Position numbers and translations under genes: made by a program. Under the pieces are notes generated by a model that saw only the letters and a program-made list of their open reading frames with translations, searched no databases and was not told where the DNA came from. Positions 1-8,546 of a stretch of DNA of 64,000 bases are shown piece by piece. How positions within the stretch are numbered: position 1 is the stretch's first letter; each line of letters starts with the position of its first letter. Location: assembly GCA_045128635.1 (NCBI GenBank), contig JBGVRS010000102.1, forward strand, positions 1 to 64,000. The letters run 5' to 3'. The DNA comes from HGM12587 sp045128635 (GTDB taxonomy: Bacteria > Bacillota > Clostridia > Lachnospirales > Lachnospiraceae).

Positions 1-1
1 C

Positions 2-76
2 AATGAAAAACGTATTAAAGAGAAACTTGGTTGGATGAGTCCTGTTGAATACAGGCTCTCTGCCGTAGCTGCATAA
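2..76 (+). CDS. IS3-family transposase (OrfB), C-terminal end only
   Basis: An open frame enters from the left edge and stops at TAA 74-76, giving 24 residues that contain KRIKEKLGWMSPVEYR. The pattern (K/R)R(I/L)xxKLxxMSPxEYR is the characteristic C-terminal tail of the DDE integrase core of IS3-family OrfB proteins, which cut and join the element ends. Only this tail is visible, so activity cannot be assessed. It is one of only three plus-strand coding segments in the window, consistent with insertion into a minus-strand gene array. Confidence 0.8.
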   Translation, partial: NEKRIKEKLGWMSPVEYRLSAVAA

Positions 77-81
77 AAACT

Positions 82-110
82 GCATAGCAGCCATTAAAAC
101 TGCTATGCTT
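82..110 (+). terminator. hairpin terminator after the transposase
   Basis: A perfect 9-bp stem (82-90 with 100-108, GCATAGCAG/CTGCTATGC) with a 9-base loop follows the transposase stop. The T-run after it is weak (TTAAAAAG), so termination may be partial. Confidence 0.5.
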
Positions 111-141
111 AAAAAGTCTAACTTTTTGGGGTCACCTCAAA

Positions 142-1443
142 TTAGCGGTTTTTTTCTTTCTTATTCTTAAGTTTTCCAACAAATTTTTCCCATTTACTCA
201 AACGTTCTGCTTTTCCAAGATTTTTCTGAACATTCTTTTCTTCTCGTTCGATTCGTTTGTCCGGATAACGGGAACGATAGTCTTCTACTACCACATCCAT
301 TTCTCTTTCTTTCAGCTTTTTAAATACATACTTGCTAATCAGATAATAGATGACCGCAAATGTCGGCACTCCAATGATCATTCCGACAAAACCAAACAAA
401 TCGCCAAAAATCAGGATGGAGAACAATACCCAGATACTTCCAATTCCTGTGCTCTGTCCTAAAATTGTAGGTCCCAGAATATTCCCATCAAACTGCTGCA
501 GGATAAAAATAAAAATTGCAAAGTATAATGCCTGAATCGGATTGACTATCAAAATCAGGATAACTCCCGGAATCGCACCGATAAATGGTCCGAAGAACGG
601 AATAATATTTGTCACACCTACAATTGTGCTGACCAGTACCGGGTATGGTATGTCCATAATGGAGATACAAATGAAGCAAAGAATCCCAATAATCAGAGAG
701 TCCAACAGCTTTCCTCTGATGAACCCGCCAAAACACTGATCCATTTCATAAGTAATTTCAAAAATTGTATCAAGATATTTCTTTGGTGCAATTGCGCTGA
801 CAATCATCTTTGCCTGCCGTTTTAATTTATCTGCGGAACTAAGCACATAGACGCACACGATAATACCGATTACAAAGTCAAACAGGAACCAGAACGTCGA
901 AATCACACTTACAGAAAGTGTTGTAATTACTTCCTGTGCCTTTGGAATCAAAGTTTGAGTCAGCCAGTTCTGTAATTCTAAAGAAGAACTCTCCAGAGCA
1001 ACATTCGCTGCTTCCTGAAGCTGTGGATTATCTTTTAACAGTGCTGTAATCCATTCAGAAAGGCTCTCAACCATTCCCGGCATTCCAACGATAATTGATG
1101 TAATACTTTCAACCAACTGTGGCAGAAGCATCCATAAAAGCAAATAAATAGCTATAGCAAAAATAATCAGACCACTAAAAATACCAATTGACAGTGTCAG
1201 CTTTTTCACACGATCTCCCGTCAGCTTATCAAGATACAGTGTAATCCCCTGGCTGATCGGATAGATCAGATATGCCATAACACATCCGATAATAAATGGC
1301 ATCAATGTGTTTACTGCCGCACGAAGGTAATGTCCAACCACATCAATTTTAAATAATACAAAGAAAAAGAGAATACTTAAGGAAATGGCTCCAAAACCTG
1401 CCAGCATTAAATAGATATATTTGTCAAACTCCTGTTTTCTCAA
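142..1443 (-). CDS. AI-2E family transporter (YtvI/PerM-type membrane protein)
   Basis: The 433-residue protein has about eight hydrophobic segments and the central region typical of the AI-2E/PerM family, including the glycine- and proline-rich stretch VGVTNIIPFFGPFIGAIPG and GQSTGIGSIWVLFSIL near the C-terminus. Family members are proposed exporters of small molecules or Na+(Li+)/H+ antiporters; the substrate here is unknown. The C-terminal tail is long and rich in Lys, Arg and Glu. The start is a TTG (1443-1441) that overlaps the TGA stop of the CPBP gene in the string TTGA, with AGAGGAAG placed upstream, so translation is probably coupled. It is the last gene of the argS-esterase-CPBP series. 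An IS end lies two bases after its stop. Confidence 0.85.
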   Translation of the reverse strand: MRKQEFDKYIYLMLAGFGAISLSILFFFVLFKIDVVGHYLRAAVNTLMPFIIGCVMAYLIYPISQGITLYLDKLTGDRVKKLTLSIGIFSGLIIFAIAIYLLLWMLLPQLVESITSIIVGMPGMVESLSEWITALLKDNPQLQEAANVALESSSLELQNWLTQTLIPKAQEVITTLSVSVISTFWFLFDFVIGIIVCVYVLSSADKLKRQAKMIVSAIAPKKYLDTIFEITYEMDQCFGGFIRGKLLDSLIIGILCFICISIMDIPYPVLVSTIVGVTNIIPFFGPFIGAIPGVILILIVNPIQALYFAIFIFILQQFDGNILGPTILGQSTGIGSIWVLFSILIFGDLFGFVGMIIGVPTFAVIYYLISKYVFKKLKEREMDVVVEDYRSRYPDKRIEREEKNVQKNLGKAERLSKWEKFVGKLKNKKEKNR

Positions 1444-2294
1444 TGCTTTTCTTCCTCTCTTTCCTGTTCTTTATATTCTTCCGTAAGTTTCTTTAAAGTA
1501 TCCGGTTCTTTTTCTACAAATTCCAATTCTACCATAGGATTCGTCTGTTTCATAAACCGTAAACCATAATAGAAAACCAATATTGAAATACAAGTCATCA
1601 GGCAATATCCCACCATAGTTTCTAATGCATGGTTCACAAAAGCACTGGAACCAAGCAGTATCACAAAAAGATTCGCTGACATATGCGCAATGATCGGTGC
1701 CCAAAGTGTATCATACCGCTCATAAACCCATGCAAAAAACAAACCAAGACAAAATGCGTACACAGCCTGCACCACATTCAAATGGTAAATCCCAAACACC
1801 AGTGCACTCAAAATGATTGCACGACGTTTTCCCCAGTAGCGTTTCATACGAAGATATGTAACACCACGCATACTGATTTCTTCTACAATACAGCCAAATA
1901 TCCCTGCACTCAAAACCTGCAAAAGCATTCCGCCGCTAAAAAGTACTTCATTGGTATCTTCATATCCTGTAAAAATATATGGAAGCGGTGTAATCGATAT
2001 AATATTATTCAAAGCCACTGCAAGCGCAGCCCCTGAGATAATAATTGCAAGATAATCCTTATTTTCCATTGAAATGTTTCTTTTTTCCTCGCCAGCCAGC
2101 CTACAGTCTTTTTTGTACATGCGATAGTAAATCGGACTACAGATCAAGGCTGAAATAAGTAAAAACAGTACTGCGTATTTTTCATACGATAAAAACAGCA
2201 TTCCAAATAACACAACCACATTCTGGGCTATTGCATAAATAAATAACGGCCATAATACATTCCAGATTTTCACTAATAAGGATTCTTTTCTCAA
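1440..2294 (-). CDS. CPBP family intramembrane metalloprotease
   Basis: This 284-residue membrane protein has about seven to eight hydrophobic helices. It carries the three CPBP/CAAX-protease motifs: EExxxR at residues 138-143 (EEISMR), FxxxH with His171 (FGIYH), and HxxxN at 204-208 (HMSAN). These form the metal site that cleaves peptides inside the membrane. Bacterial members act in peptide processing, bacteriocin immunity or envelope functions; the substrate cannot be predicted. The start is TTG at 2294-2292, preceded by GGAAGG eight bases upstream, and the esterase gene stops 5 bases before it. Its own stop overlaps the start of the AI-2E gene. Confidence 0.85.
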   Translation of the reverse strand: MRKESLLVKIWNVLWPLFIYAIAQNVVVLFGMLFLSYEKYAVLFLLISALICSPIYYRMYKKDCRLAGEEKRNISMENKDYLAIIISGAALAVALNNIISITPLPYIFTGYEDTNEVLFSGGMLLQVLSAGIFGCIVEEISMRGVTYLRMKRYWGKRRAIILSALVFGIYHLNVVQAVYAFCLGLFFAWVYERYDTLWAPIIAHMSANLFVILLGSSAFVNHALETMVGYCLMTCISILVFYYGLRFMKQTNPMVELEFVEKEPDTLKKLTEEYKEQEREEEKH

Positions 2295-2299
2295 ATCCG

Positions 2300-3163
2300 T
2301 TACCTTCCTTCTGTCAGAGATTTCACATATTTTCCAGCATTGGTTCCGGCATCTTCTCCAAGAATGTTCAACGCCTGCTGAGTAAAGTGAATACCATCTT
2401 CCATATATGGAGGTTCACTCAAACTTTTCCCAAGTGTTGACACCAATACAAAGTTTTCATCTGTTTCACAGAGCGTTTCCTGTGCTTTCTGGATGATTGT
2501 ACTGTCAAATGCAATCCCGTCACAGATACCATCTCCAATTTGGATCAGAAAACATCTTTCCACACCATATGGCTGCAAGGTAAAGAGCATTTTCTGCATT
2601 TCGCCAATATATTCTTCTTCCGGGACTTCCAGATAAGCATCGGTTTCCCCCTGAAGCCATACCATATAAATGTGACGAATATTGACCTTTTGCTCACTCA
2701 TGACACGTTTTGCATTTTCCAGTCTTTCAATCACATCCTCTAACAGATAATTGTTAAAAGAACTGATTCTCGCAGACCCACGGGATGCAGAAACTGCTAC
2801 AACACGTTCCTTGGTCTGCTCATAATACGCATTCACAAATGCAGTGACCAGTGAACCGTTTCTTGGAATCAAGCCTCTGTCATCCAAAAAGCCTTCTTTG
2901 TGCTCATTTTCACCAAAAGGTTCTGTAATCACACAGAGTTCATCAGGCTGAGTGATCGCACGGTATTCATATCCGGCACCTTTAATCAATTCCGGTGCTT
3001 CCTCTGCATCACCGCCTGCGCCACTCATATTGCTCTGCCCCATGAACAAAATCAGGTCAGCTTCTTTTAGGGTATAATAATCGTCATATAAGTATTTTGC
3101 TGCTCCTGCTGCGACAACAAGTACCACAGCTATAAGCAGAATTTTTTTCCAAAGTTTTTTCAT
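2300..3163 (-). CDS. SASA/SGNH-type carbohydrate esterase, membrane-anchored
   Basis: The 287-residue protein starts with a lysine-rich stretch and one hydrophobic helix (residues about 7-24), a signal anchor that puts the enzyme outside the membrane. The motif GQSNMSG (42-48, likely nucleophile Ser44), the block WLQGETDA, and DGIHFT near residues 256-261 (His259) are the catalytic blocks of the sialate O-acetylesterase-like family (PF03629), part of the SGNH hydrolases. Members remove acetyl groups from sugars. The real substrate is not evident because no glycoside hydrolase lies nearby. No clear Shine-Dalgarno precedes the ATG, which follows the argS stop after 11 bases, so translation may depend on coupling to argS. 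Confidence 0.75.
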   Translation of the reverse strand: MKKLWKKILLIAVVLVVAAGAAKYLYDDYYTLKEADLILFMGQSNMSGAGGDAEEAPELIKGAGYEYRAITQPDELCVITEPFGENEHKEGFLDDRGLIPRNGSLVTAFVNAYYEQTKERVVAVSASRGSARISSFNNYLLEDVIERLENAKRVMSEQKVNIRHIYMVWLQGETDAYLEVPEEEYIGEMQKMLFTLQPYGVERCFLIQIGDGICDGIAFDSTIIQKAQETLCETDENFVLVSTLGKSLSEPPYMEDGIHFTQQALNILGEDAGTNAGKYVKSLTEGR

Positions 3164-3174
3164 AATATTTTTAT

Positions 3175-4941
3175 TTACATTCTATCTGGTGCTTCAAATC
3201 CAAGCACATCGATACATGTTTCCAATACTTTCTTTGTAAGAACCAAAAGAGCAATGTAAGATGCCTGTTTCTTTTCGTCTTCTTCTCCCATAATTTTGGT
3301 ATCATGGTAGAATTTATTAAATGCGTTTGCAAGATCATAGATAAACGCACAGACCTTATGTGGTGCATGTTCTGCACATGCATTTTCCATCATGGCATTG
3401 AACTTTGTAAGCTCCAGCATCAATGCTTTTTCGCCATCATTGGTTGCTTCACCAATTGTAAGATTAGAAATTCCACCCTTTAACTCTTCATATTTTCTTA
3501 AAATTGACTTGATACGTGCAATTGTGTAAAGGATGTATGGACCTGTATCACCTTCTGACGAGGTAAATCTGTCAATATCGAAGATATAATCTTTTGAAGC
3601 CTGATTTGATAAATCACCATATTTTACTGCGGAAAGACCTACGATTTTTGCGGTTGCTCTTGCTTCTTCCTCAGACTGTTCCCCGCGTTCCATAATTTTC
3701 TGGTACATCTGTTCATTGATATCTGCAATCAATGTTTCAAGTCTCATAACGCCACCGTCACGAGTCTTGAATGGCTTTCCATCCTTACCATTCATTGTAC
3801 CGAAACCTAAGAAGTTAAGTTCTGTGTTATCCCCTACAATACCTGTCTTTTTCGCGCAGCGGAATACCTGAATAAAATGCATTTCCTGACGTTTATCTAC
3901 AATATAGAGCACTTCGTCCGGATGGAAATCTTCTTCACGCTGAACAAGTGTTGCAAGGTCTGTGGTTGTATAAAGGGAAGCTCCGTCTGATTTTAAGATC
4001 ATACATGGCGGAATTTCCTTTGTGTCGGTTTCTTCTTTCACATCAACAACCAGCGCACCATCGCTCATGTAAGCAAAGCCTTCATTTTTCAGTCTTTCAA
4101 CCATGTCCGGAATATAAGCCTGGGCATCAGATTCACCTTTCCATAAATCAAAAGAAACATTTAAGTTTGCATAGTTTTTCTTAAGGTCAGTCACTGATAC
4201 ATTTAAAATGTGCTGTAATAACGCACGGTATCCGCGTCTGCCCTGCTGTAATTCATGAGTTGCTTTTAATGCAGCTTCTTTATAAGCTTCATCAACCTTT
4301 GATTTTCCACTTGCTGTTGGGTAAATTTCTTCTAATTCAGAAATTGTAAATGGAGCTTCTTCAGGGTATTCTCCTTCGAAGTTTACATCATAATATACAA
4401 GATCCGGTTTTCTAAGCTGAAGTTCTGTAATGATCAGCCCCAACTGAAGTCCCCAGTCTCCCAAATGAACGTCACCGATGACATTATGACCCATAAATTT
4501 GCTGATACGTTTTACACTTTCCCCAATGATTGCAGAACGTAAATGTCCTACATGAAGTGGTTTTGCAACGTTTGGTCCGCCGTAGTCAATCACGATTGTC
4601 TGTGGTTTTTCAACCTTATCACAACCAAGACGTTCATCTTCCTGCATACCATTTAAGTATTCTGAAAGATAAGCAGGTGAAAGTTTGATGTTAATAAATC
4701 CAGGATTTACTGCTGTCACTTCCGCAAAACAGTCACTTTCCTGTAATTTTTCCACTACTGCATTCGCAATCATAATTGGCGCTTTGCGGTACTGTTTTGC
4801 AGCTGCCATGGCACCATTACACTGATATTCGCAAAGGTCCGGGCGGTTAGATAAAGAAACTTTTGCAAATTTTGTATCAATCTCTGCCGCTTCAAAAGCC
4901 TTCACTACCTCAGCTTCAATTAAATCTATAATTTTTTTCAT
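3175..4941 (-). CDS. argS: arginyl-tRNA synthetase
   Basis: ArgS charges tRNA-Arg with arginine using ATP. The 588-residue protein shows the class I HIGH motif as HVGH (residues 130-133, in KPLHVGHLRSA), the N-terminal tRNA D-loop binding domain with NPGFINIKL, and a KMSKS-equivalent region as GKPFKTRDGG, normal for many bacterial ArgRS. The C-terminal anticodon-binding domain has the DALRY-like block around residues 450-588 and ends at the usual place. The frame could extend 24 codons upstream, but the ATG at 4941 has AGAGAGG seven bases ahead and gives the conserved N-terminus. It has its own promoter at 4985-5013 and leads the operon continuing to the AI-2E gene. Confidence 0.95.
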   Translation of the reverse strand: MKKIIDLIEAEVVKAFEAAEIDTKFAKVSLSNRPDLCEYQCNGAMAAAKQYRKAPIMIANAVVEKLQESDCFAEVTAVNPGFINIKLSPAYLSEYLNGMQEDERLGCDKVEKPQTIVIDYGGPNVAKPLHVGHLRSAIIGESVKRISKFMGHNVIGDVHLGDWGLQLGLIITELQLRKPDLVYYDVNFEGEYPEEAPFTISELEEIYPTASGKSKVDEAYKEAALKATHELQQGRRGYRALLQHILNVSVTDLKKNYANLNVSFDLWKGESDAQAYIPDMVERLKNEGFAYMSDGALVVDVKEETDTKEIPPCMILKSDGASLYTTTDLATLVQREEDFHPDEVLYIVDKRQEMHFIQVFRCAKKTGIVGDNTELNFLGFGTMNGKDGKPFKTRDGGVMRLETLIADINEQMYQKIMERGEQSEEEARATAKIVGLSAVKYGDLSNQASKDYIFDIDRFTSSEGDTGPYILYTIARIKSILRKYEELKGGISNLTIGEATNDGEKALMLELTKFNAMMENACAEHAPHKVCAFIYDLANAFNKFYHDTKIMGEEDEKKQASYIALLVLTKKVLETCIDVLGFEAPDRM

Positions 4942-4984
4942 ACGTTGTCCTCTCTTTGTATGTGAATTTCCAATGAATCTATTT

Positions 4985-5013
4985 AGTATACCATTTTTTT
5001 GCTCATCTTTCAA
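4985..5013 (-). promoter_or_regulatory. promoter of argS
   Basis: On the minus strand TTGAAA (5013-5008) and TATACT (4990-4985) are separated by 17 bases, close to the sigma-A consensus. Transcription would begin near 4978, about 37 bases before the argS ATG, too short a leader for a T-box. The downstream end of nfo lies just beyond the -35. Confidence 0.8.
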
Positions 5014-5016
5014 CGT

Positions 5017-5889
5017 CTAGCGTTGTTCCCCAGCCATTCTTAGCCGTTTTATTTCCTCTTTGTATGGCGGAAAACTATTCTTGCTTCCATCATTTGCCGG
5101 AATCCATGGAGTTTCCAGAATCTTTGGTACATGCATAAAATCCGGATGATGTACAATGTAGTTAAGTGCATCAAAGCCTATGTTTCCGTCACCCAGGTTG
5201 GCATGACGGTCTTTTCCTGCACCAAACACATTCTTGCTGTCGTTGATATGAAAGACTGCAATCTGATCTTTTCCAAGAATACGGTCAAATTTATCCATGA
5301 CACCATCGAAGTCGTGCACAATATCATATCCTGCATCATGGGTATGACAAGTATCGAAGCACACGCGCAGTTTGTCACTGTATTTTACGCCATCATAAAT
5401 CATTGCCAGTTCTTCAAAGGTTCTACCAATCTCCGTACCTTTCCCAGCCATGGTTTCCAGAGCGATATAACAGTCTGTATCTGCCGTCAGCACCTCGTTA
5501 ATGCCCTTAACGATCGAAGCCACTCCTGCTTCTACCCCTGCACCCACATGGGCACCTGGGTGAAGCACCAGTACCTTGCTTCCCATTGCCATAGTACGCT
5601 GCAATTCCAGTGCCAAAAACTCAACAGCAATTTCGTAAGTTTCAGGCTTTATGGTATTGCCAAGATTAATGATATACGGAGCATGTACGATAAACTCTGT
5701 AATACCGTTTTCTGCCATACATTTTTTAGCTGCTTCTATATTTAATTCCGATAAATCTTTTCTTTTTGTGTTCTGTGGTGCCCCCGTATAAAGCATAAAG
5801 GTATTTGCACCATAGGATAATGCTTCCTCCACAGAGCCAAGCATCATCTTTTTGCCGCTCATTCCCACATGAGAACCCAGTTTCAGCAT
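5017..5889 (-). CDS. nfo: endonuclease IV (AP endonuclease)
   Basis: Endonuclease IV cuts DNA 5' of abasic sites in base excision repair. The 290-residue TIM-barrel protein carries the family's metal-binding signatures: GSHVGMSG at the start, HAPYIINLG, LETMAGKGTE, CFDTCHTHDAGYD, HINDSKN and KILETPW. They supply the His, Asp and Glu ligands of the three zinc ions. The frame runs 22 codons further upstream, but that would overlap the DUF815 gene, and the ATG at 5889 has AAGGGGAA just ahead. The gene begins one base after the DUF815 stop and lies in one run with dinB, suggesting a DNA repair operon dinB-DUF815-nfo. Confidence 0.95.
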   Translation of the reverse strand: MLKLGSHVGMSGKKMMLGSVEEALSYGANTFMLYTGAPQNTKRKDLSELNIEAAKKCMAENGITEFIVHAPYIINLGNTIKPETYEIAVEFLALELQRTMAMGSKVLVLHPGAHVGAGVEAGVASIVKGINEVLTADTDCYIALETMAGKGTEIGRTFEELAMIYDGVKYSDKLRVCFDTCHTHDAGYDIVHDFDGVMDKFDRILGKDQIAVFHINDSKNVFGAGKDRHANLGDGNIGFDALNYIVHHPDFMHVPKILETPWIPANDGSKNSFPPYKEEIKRLRMAGEQR

Positions 5890-5890
5890 A

Positions 5891-7195
5891 TTATTCCCCT
5901 TTTCCTGCCAGATAATTGATAAACTGCTGCGCAGTACGTCCGGAAACGCCACCATGGCTCATTTCCCACATATTTGCTTTTGCCATCAACTCTTCTTCTG
6001 TCAGCTTGATTCCCGGATATCGTTTTGCCAGTTCCACAACAATATTATTAAATTCTTTTTTGGTAGGTTTGGAGTAATTGATAGTCACACCAAATCTTGC
6101 TACCAGTGATAATTTTTCCTGCATTGTATCTGAACGATGCAGTTCATCATTTGACATGTCTGAACGATCACTCCATGTTTCTCTGATGAGGTGACGTCTG
6201 TTGGATGTTGCATAAATAAGCACATTGTCCGGTTTTGTCTCCATGCCGCCTTCTATAACCGCTTTTAAGAACTTATACTCAATTTCAAATTCTTCAAAGG
6301 ATAAGTCATCCATATAAATAATAAAACGATAGTTTCTATTTTTTATCTGCGCAATGATATTGGATAAATCCTTAAACTGATGCTTATAAATTTCAATCAT
6401 ACGCAAACCGCGATCATAATATTCATTTAAAATTGCCTTGATGCTTGTAGATTTCCCGGTACCGCTATCCCCAAACAGCAGACAGTTGTTAGCAGCTCTG
6501 CCTTCTACAAAAGCCTCTGTATTATCAATGAGCTTCTGTTTCTGAATTTCGTAACCAATCAGGTCAGAAAGCATCACCTTTTCCGTGTTATTAATCGGTA
6601 AGAATTCTACTCCATCCGGAAGACTCTTAATACGGAATGCTTTATTCAGACCAAACATTCCCACACCGTATGCCTTATAGAAATCTGTCACAATGTCGAA
6701 AATTTCATTTTCATCTTTTGCCTGTTCAATTTTTTCACTGACTGCCTGTACTTTTTCGCTGACATTTTTATTGTACATGCGTTCTTTTTTCCCAATTGCC
6801 TTATAATTGCAAATAGTTGAAAAACAGTCAATTTCCAGTTCTTCTTCAATTTTCGAGAAATCGTAATCGAATAATTTTTTAAACACTTTAAAATCTGCTT
6901 TCGCAAAATGATTCACTGTTCCGTCATTGGCCCCTATCTTTTCACTTGTCATGGAAAAGGAGTTCTCATTTGTCAAAAGAATAAATGTCAGATAATTGTG
7001 CCACAAATTCTTATCAAATCCATAAACTGTGGCAGTATCAAGCAATGCTTTCATCTGCTCATAAATTCTCGTAATCAGGCGTGCCTTGCTCTCGCAGCCT
7101 GTTTCAAAATCTTCAAAGATTCCTGCAAGCTTTAAAAGAATGCTGTCTTCTCCTAAATCTCTGTATAATATTAATTTTGCTACCTCTCTGTACAT
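5891..7195 (-). CDS. DUF815-type AAA+ ATPase
   Basis: The 434-residue protein has a roughly 200-residue helical N-terminal region and then a AAA+ module. The Walker A motif is GDSGTGKS (242-249), Walker B is FIIYMDDLSF (about 291-300), and a sensor-like ATSNRRHLIRE follows. This layout, including FGDSGTGKST and the DDLSFE block, matches the DUF815 family (PF05673), related to YifB/DnaC-like loaders but without a proven role. It sits between dinB and nfo in the same direction (26 and 1 base gaps), hinting at a link with DNA maintenance by association only. AGAGGAAG precedes the ATG. Confidence 0.8.
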   Translation of the reverse strand: MYREVAKLILYRDLGEDSILLKLAGIFEDFETGCESKARLITRIYEQMKALLDTATVYGFDKNLWHNYLTFILLTNENSFSMTSEKIGANDGTVNHFAKADFKVFKKLFDYDFSKIEEELEIDCFSTICNYKAIGKKERMYNKNVSEKVQAVSEKIEQAKDENEIFDIVTDFYKAYGVGMFGLNKAFRIKSLPDGVEFLPINNTEKVMLSDLIGYEIQKQKLIDNTEAFVEGRAANNCLLFGDSGTGKSTSIKAILNEYYDRGLRMIEIYKHQFKDLSNIIAQIKNRNYRFIIYMDDLSFEEFEIEYKFLKAVIEGGMETKPDNVLIYATSNRRHLIRETWSDRSDMSNDELHRSDTMQEKLSLVARFGVTINYSKPTKKEFNNIVVELAKRYPGIKLTEEELMAKANMWEMSHGGVSGRTAQQFINYLAGKGE

Positions 7196-7221
7196 GTTCT
7201 TCCTCTTTTCTATGTAAATCT

Positions 7222-8484
7222 TTATTCTTCCTGTGCGGATGGCGGCTGTTTTTCTTTCATCAGCACACTTCCTCGCACAATCGCATCGTTTCCAAACCGC
7301 TTCTTGATAGAATCCATGGCTTTGTCGAGTTTTTCCAGTTTTTCGATACTTGGTCCTCTTTGCTCCGCCACTTTTGGCTTCTCCTCTTTTGGCAATTCTA
7401 TATCAAATAGAGACATCTGTATCGGTTCACCTACATCCTGTAGTTTCGAAGTGCGAATTCCCAGAAGACGAATCGGAGAACCGTTCCATAATTCATCGAA
7501 CAATTCACAAGATAATCCGTATATTTTTGATGTTGCATTGGTCGGTGTCAAAAACGGTGCCTGATGAGAACACTTGGTAAAATCCGCGTATTTAATTTCA
7601 ACAGTCGCATTTCCAGCTAGAAATTCATGTTTTCGAAGTCTTGATGAAACTGATTCAGACAATTTTAGCAATACTTTCTTTGCCTGTTCTCTGTCTGTCA
7701 CATCACTGCTAAGAGTCGTGGAATTTCCAACACCTTTGGCGGCCGCCTCTTCCGATTCTACCACATCCGAACCAATTCCGTTAGCATTTTCCCAGATTAA
7801 TTTTCCAAAACTTTTAAAATGTGCTTCCAAAAGTGCTTTATCGGTATTTGCAAGGTCTCCAATCGTATGAATTCCAAGGTTTCGAAGCTTTGGCAATGAA
7901 GAATTTCCAACCATAAAAAGCTCTGAAACCGGTAATGGCCACATTTTCTGTGCAATTTCTGACTTCCAAAGTGTATGGACTCTGTCGGGCTTTTGAAAAT
8001 CGCTGGCCATTTTAGCAAGAATTTTCACTTCTGAAATCCCTATATTAACTGTGAAACCAAATTTTTCTTTTACTTCATCTTTCAAACGATGGGCAAAAGC
8101 AACCGGTTCTCCATACAAATGTGCAATCGGCGTATAGTCCAAAAAACATTCATCCACCGATAACTGTTCGATGTCCGGCGTATAGGTTTTAAAATAATCC
8201 ATCAACTGTCTGCTATATTCCCGATACATCTGATGGTTTGGAGGTTCCATCACAAGATTCGCACATTTTCGAAGAGCTGAGGCAACAGGTTCTCCTGTAG
8301 TCACACCATATTTTTTTGCTGATACGGATTTTGCAAGAACAATCCCATGCCGGCTTGCTTCATCCCCTCCAATGATCGCAGGAATTTCCCTTAAATCCAC
8401 ATCTGATCCATTTTTCAGTTTTTCTACCGCTGTCCAGCTAAGAAAAGCGGAATTAACATCAATATGAAAAATAATCCTGCTCAT
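7222..8484 (-). CDS. dinB: DNA polymerase IV (Y-family translesion polymerase)
   Basis: Pol IV copies past damaged template bases at low fidelity. The 420-residue protein shows HIDVNSAFLSW with catalytic Asp9 and the aromatic steric-gate position Phe14, the SVDECFLD block with Asp111 and Glu112, and the thumb helix-hairpin-helix around LRNLGIHTIGDLAN. The little-finger domain ends in a tail with MSLFDIELP, resembling the clamp-binding motif QxxLF (QMSLFD). The ATG at 8484 has AAGGAGG seven bases upstream, better than the in-frame start 16 codons earlier. A terminator (8512-8540) separates it from the amino acid ABC transporter, so transcription probably starts in the short gap or by readthrough. 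Confidence 0.93.
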   Translation of the reverse strand: MSRIIFHIDVNSAFLSWTAVEKLKNGSDVDLREIPAIIGGDEASRHGIVLAKSVSAKKYGVTTGEPVASALRKCANLVMEPPNHQMYREYSRQLMDYFKTYTPDIEQLSVDECFLDYTPIAHLYGEPVAFAHRLKDEVKEKFGFTVNIGISEVKILAKMASDFQKPDRVHTLWKSEIAQKMWPLPVSELFMVGNSSLPKLRNLGIHTIGDLANTDKALLEAHFKSFGKLIWENANGIGSDVVESEEAAAKGVGNSTTLSSDVTDREQAKKVLLKLSESVSSRLRKHEFLAGNATVEIKYADFTKCSHQAPFLTPTNATSKIYGLSCELFDELWNGSPIRLLGIRTSKLQDVGEPIQMSLFDIELPKEEKPKVAEQRGPSIEKLEKLDKAMDSIKKRFGNDAIVRGSVLMKEKQPPSAQEE

Positions 8485-8511
8485 AGGCGCCTCCTTCTCC
8501 TTGTATTGTAC

Positions 8512-8540
8512 AAAAAAAGAGAACTTTTTCAAGTTCTCTT
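8512..8540 (-). terminator. Rho-independent terminator of the amino acid ABC operon
   Basis: A perfect 10-bp stem (8517-8526 with 8531-8540, AAGAGAACTT) with a 4-base loop is followed on the minus strand by seven T. It lies right after the ATPase gene's stop at 8547. Confidence 0.9.
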
Positions 8541-8546
8541 TCCTAC

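Larger units (their letters stand above)
1..139 (+). mobile_element. right end of an IS3-family insertion sequence
   Basis: The stretch holds the last codons of a transposase followed by a 24-base end at 116-139 with the core ACTTTTTGGGGTCAC. Reversed, it reads TGAGGTGACCCC..., the usual look of IS3-family (IS150-like) terminal repeats. The element would end two bases before the stop codon of the AI-2E gene on the other strand. The left end lies outside the window, so neither completeness nor the target duplication can be judged. Confidence 0.75.

Noticed and set aside
4941..5013. T-box riboswitch in front of argS
   Set aside because: The promoter leaves a leader of about 37 bases and no T-box sequence (TGGNACCGCG) is present.
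5131..5745. 204-codon open frame on the plus strand inside nfo
   Set aside because: It lies antisense to conserved nfo motifs, has no ribosome site, and its composition is that of a reversed coding strand.
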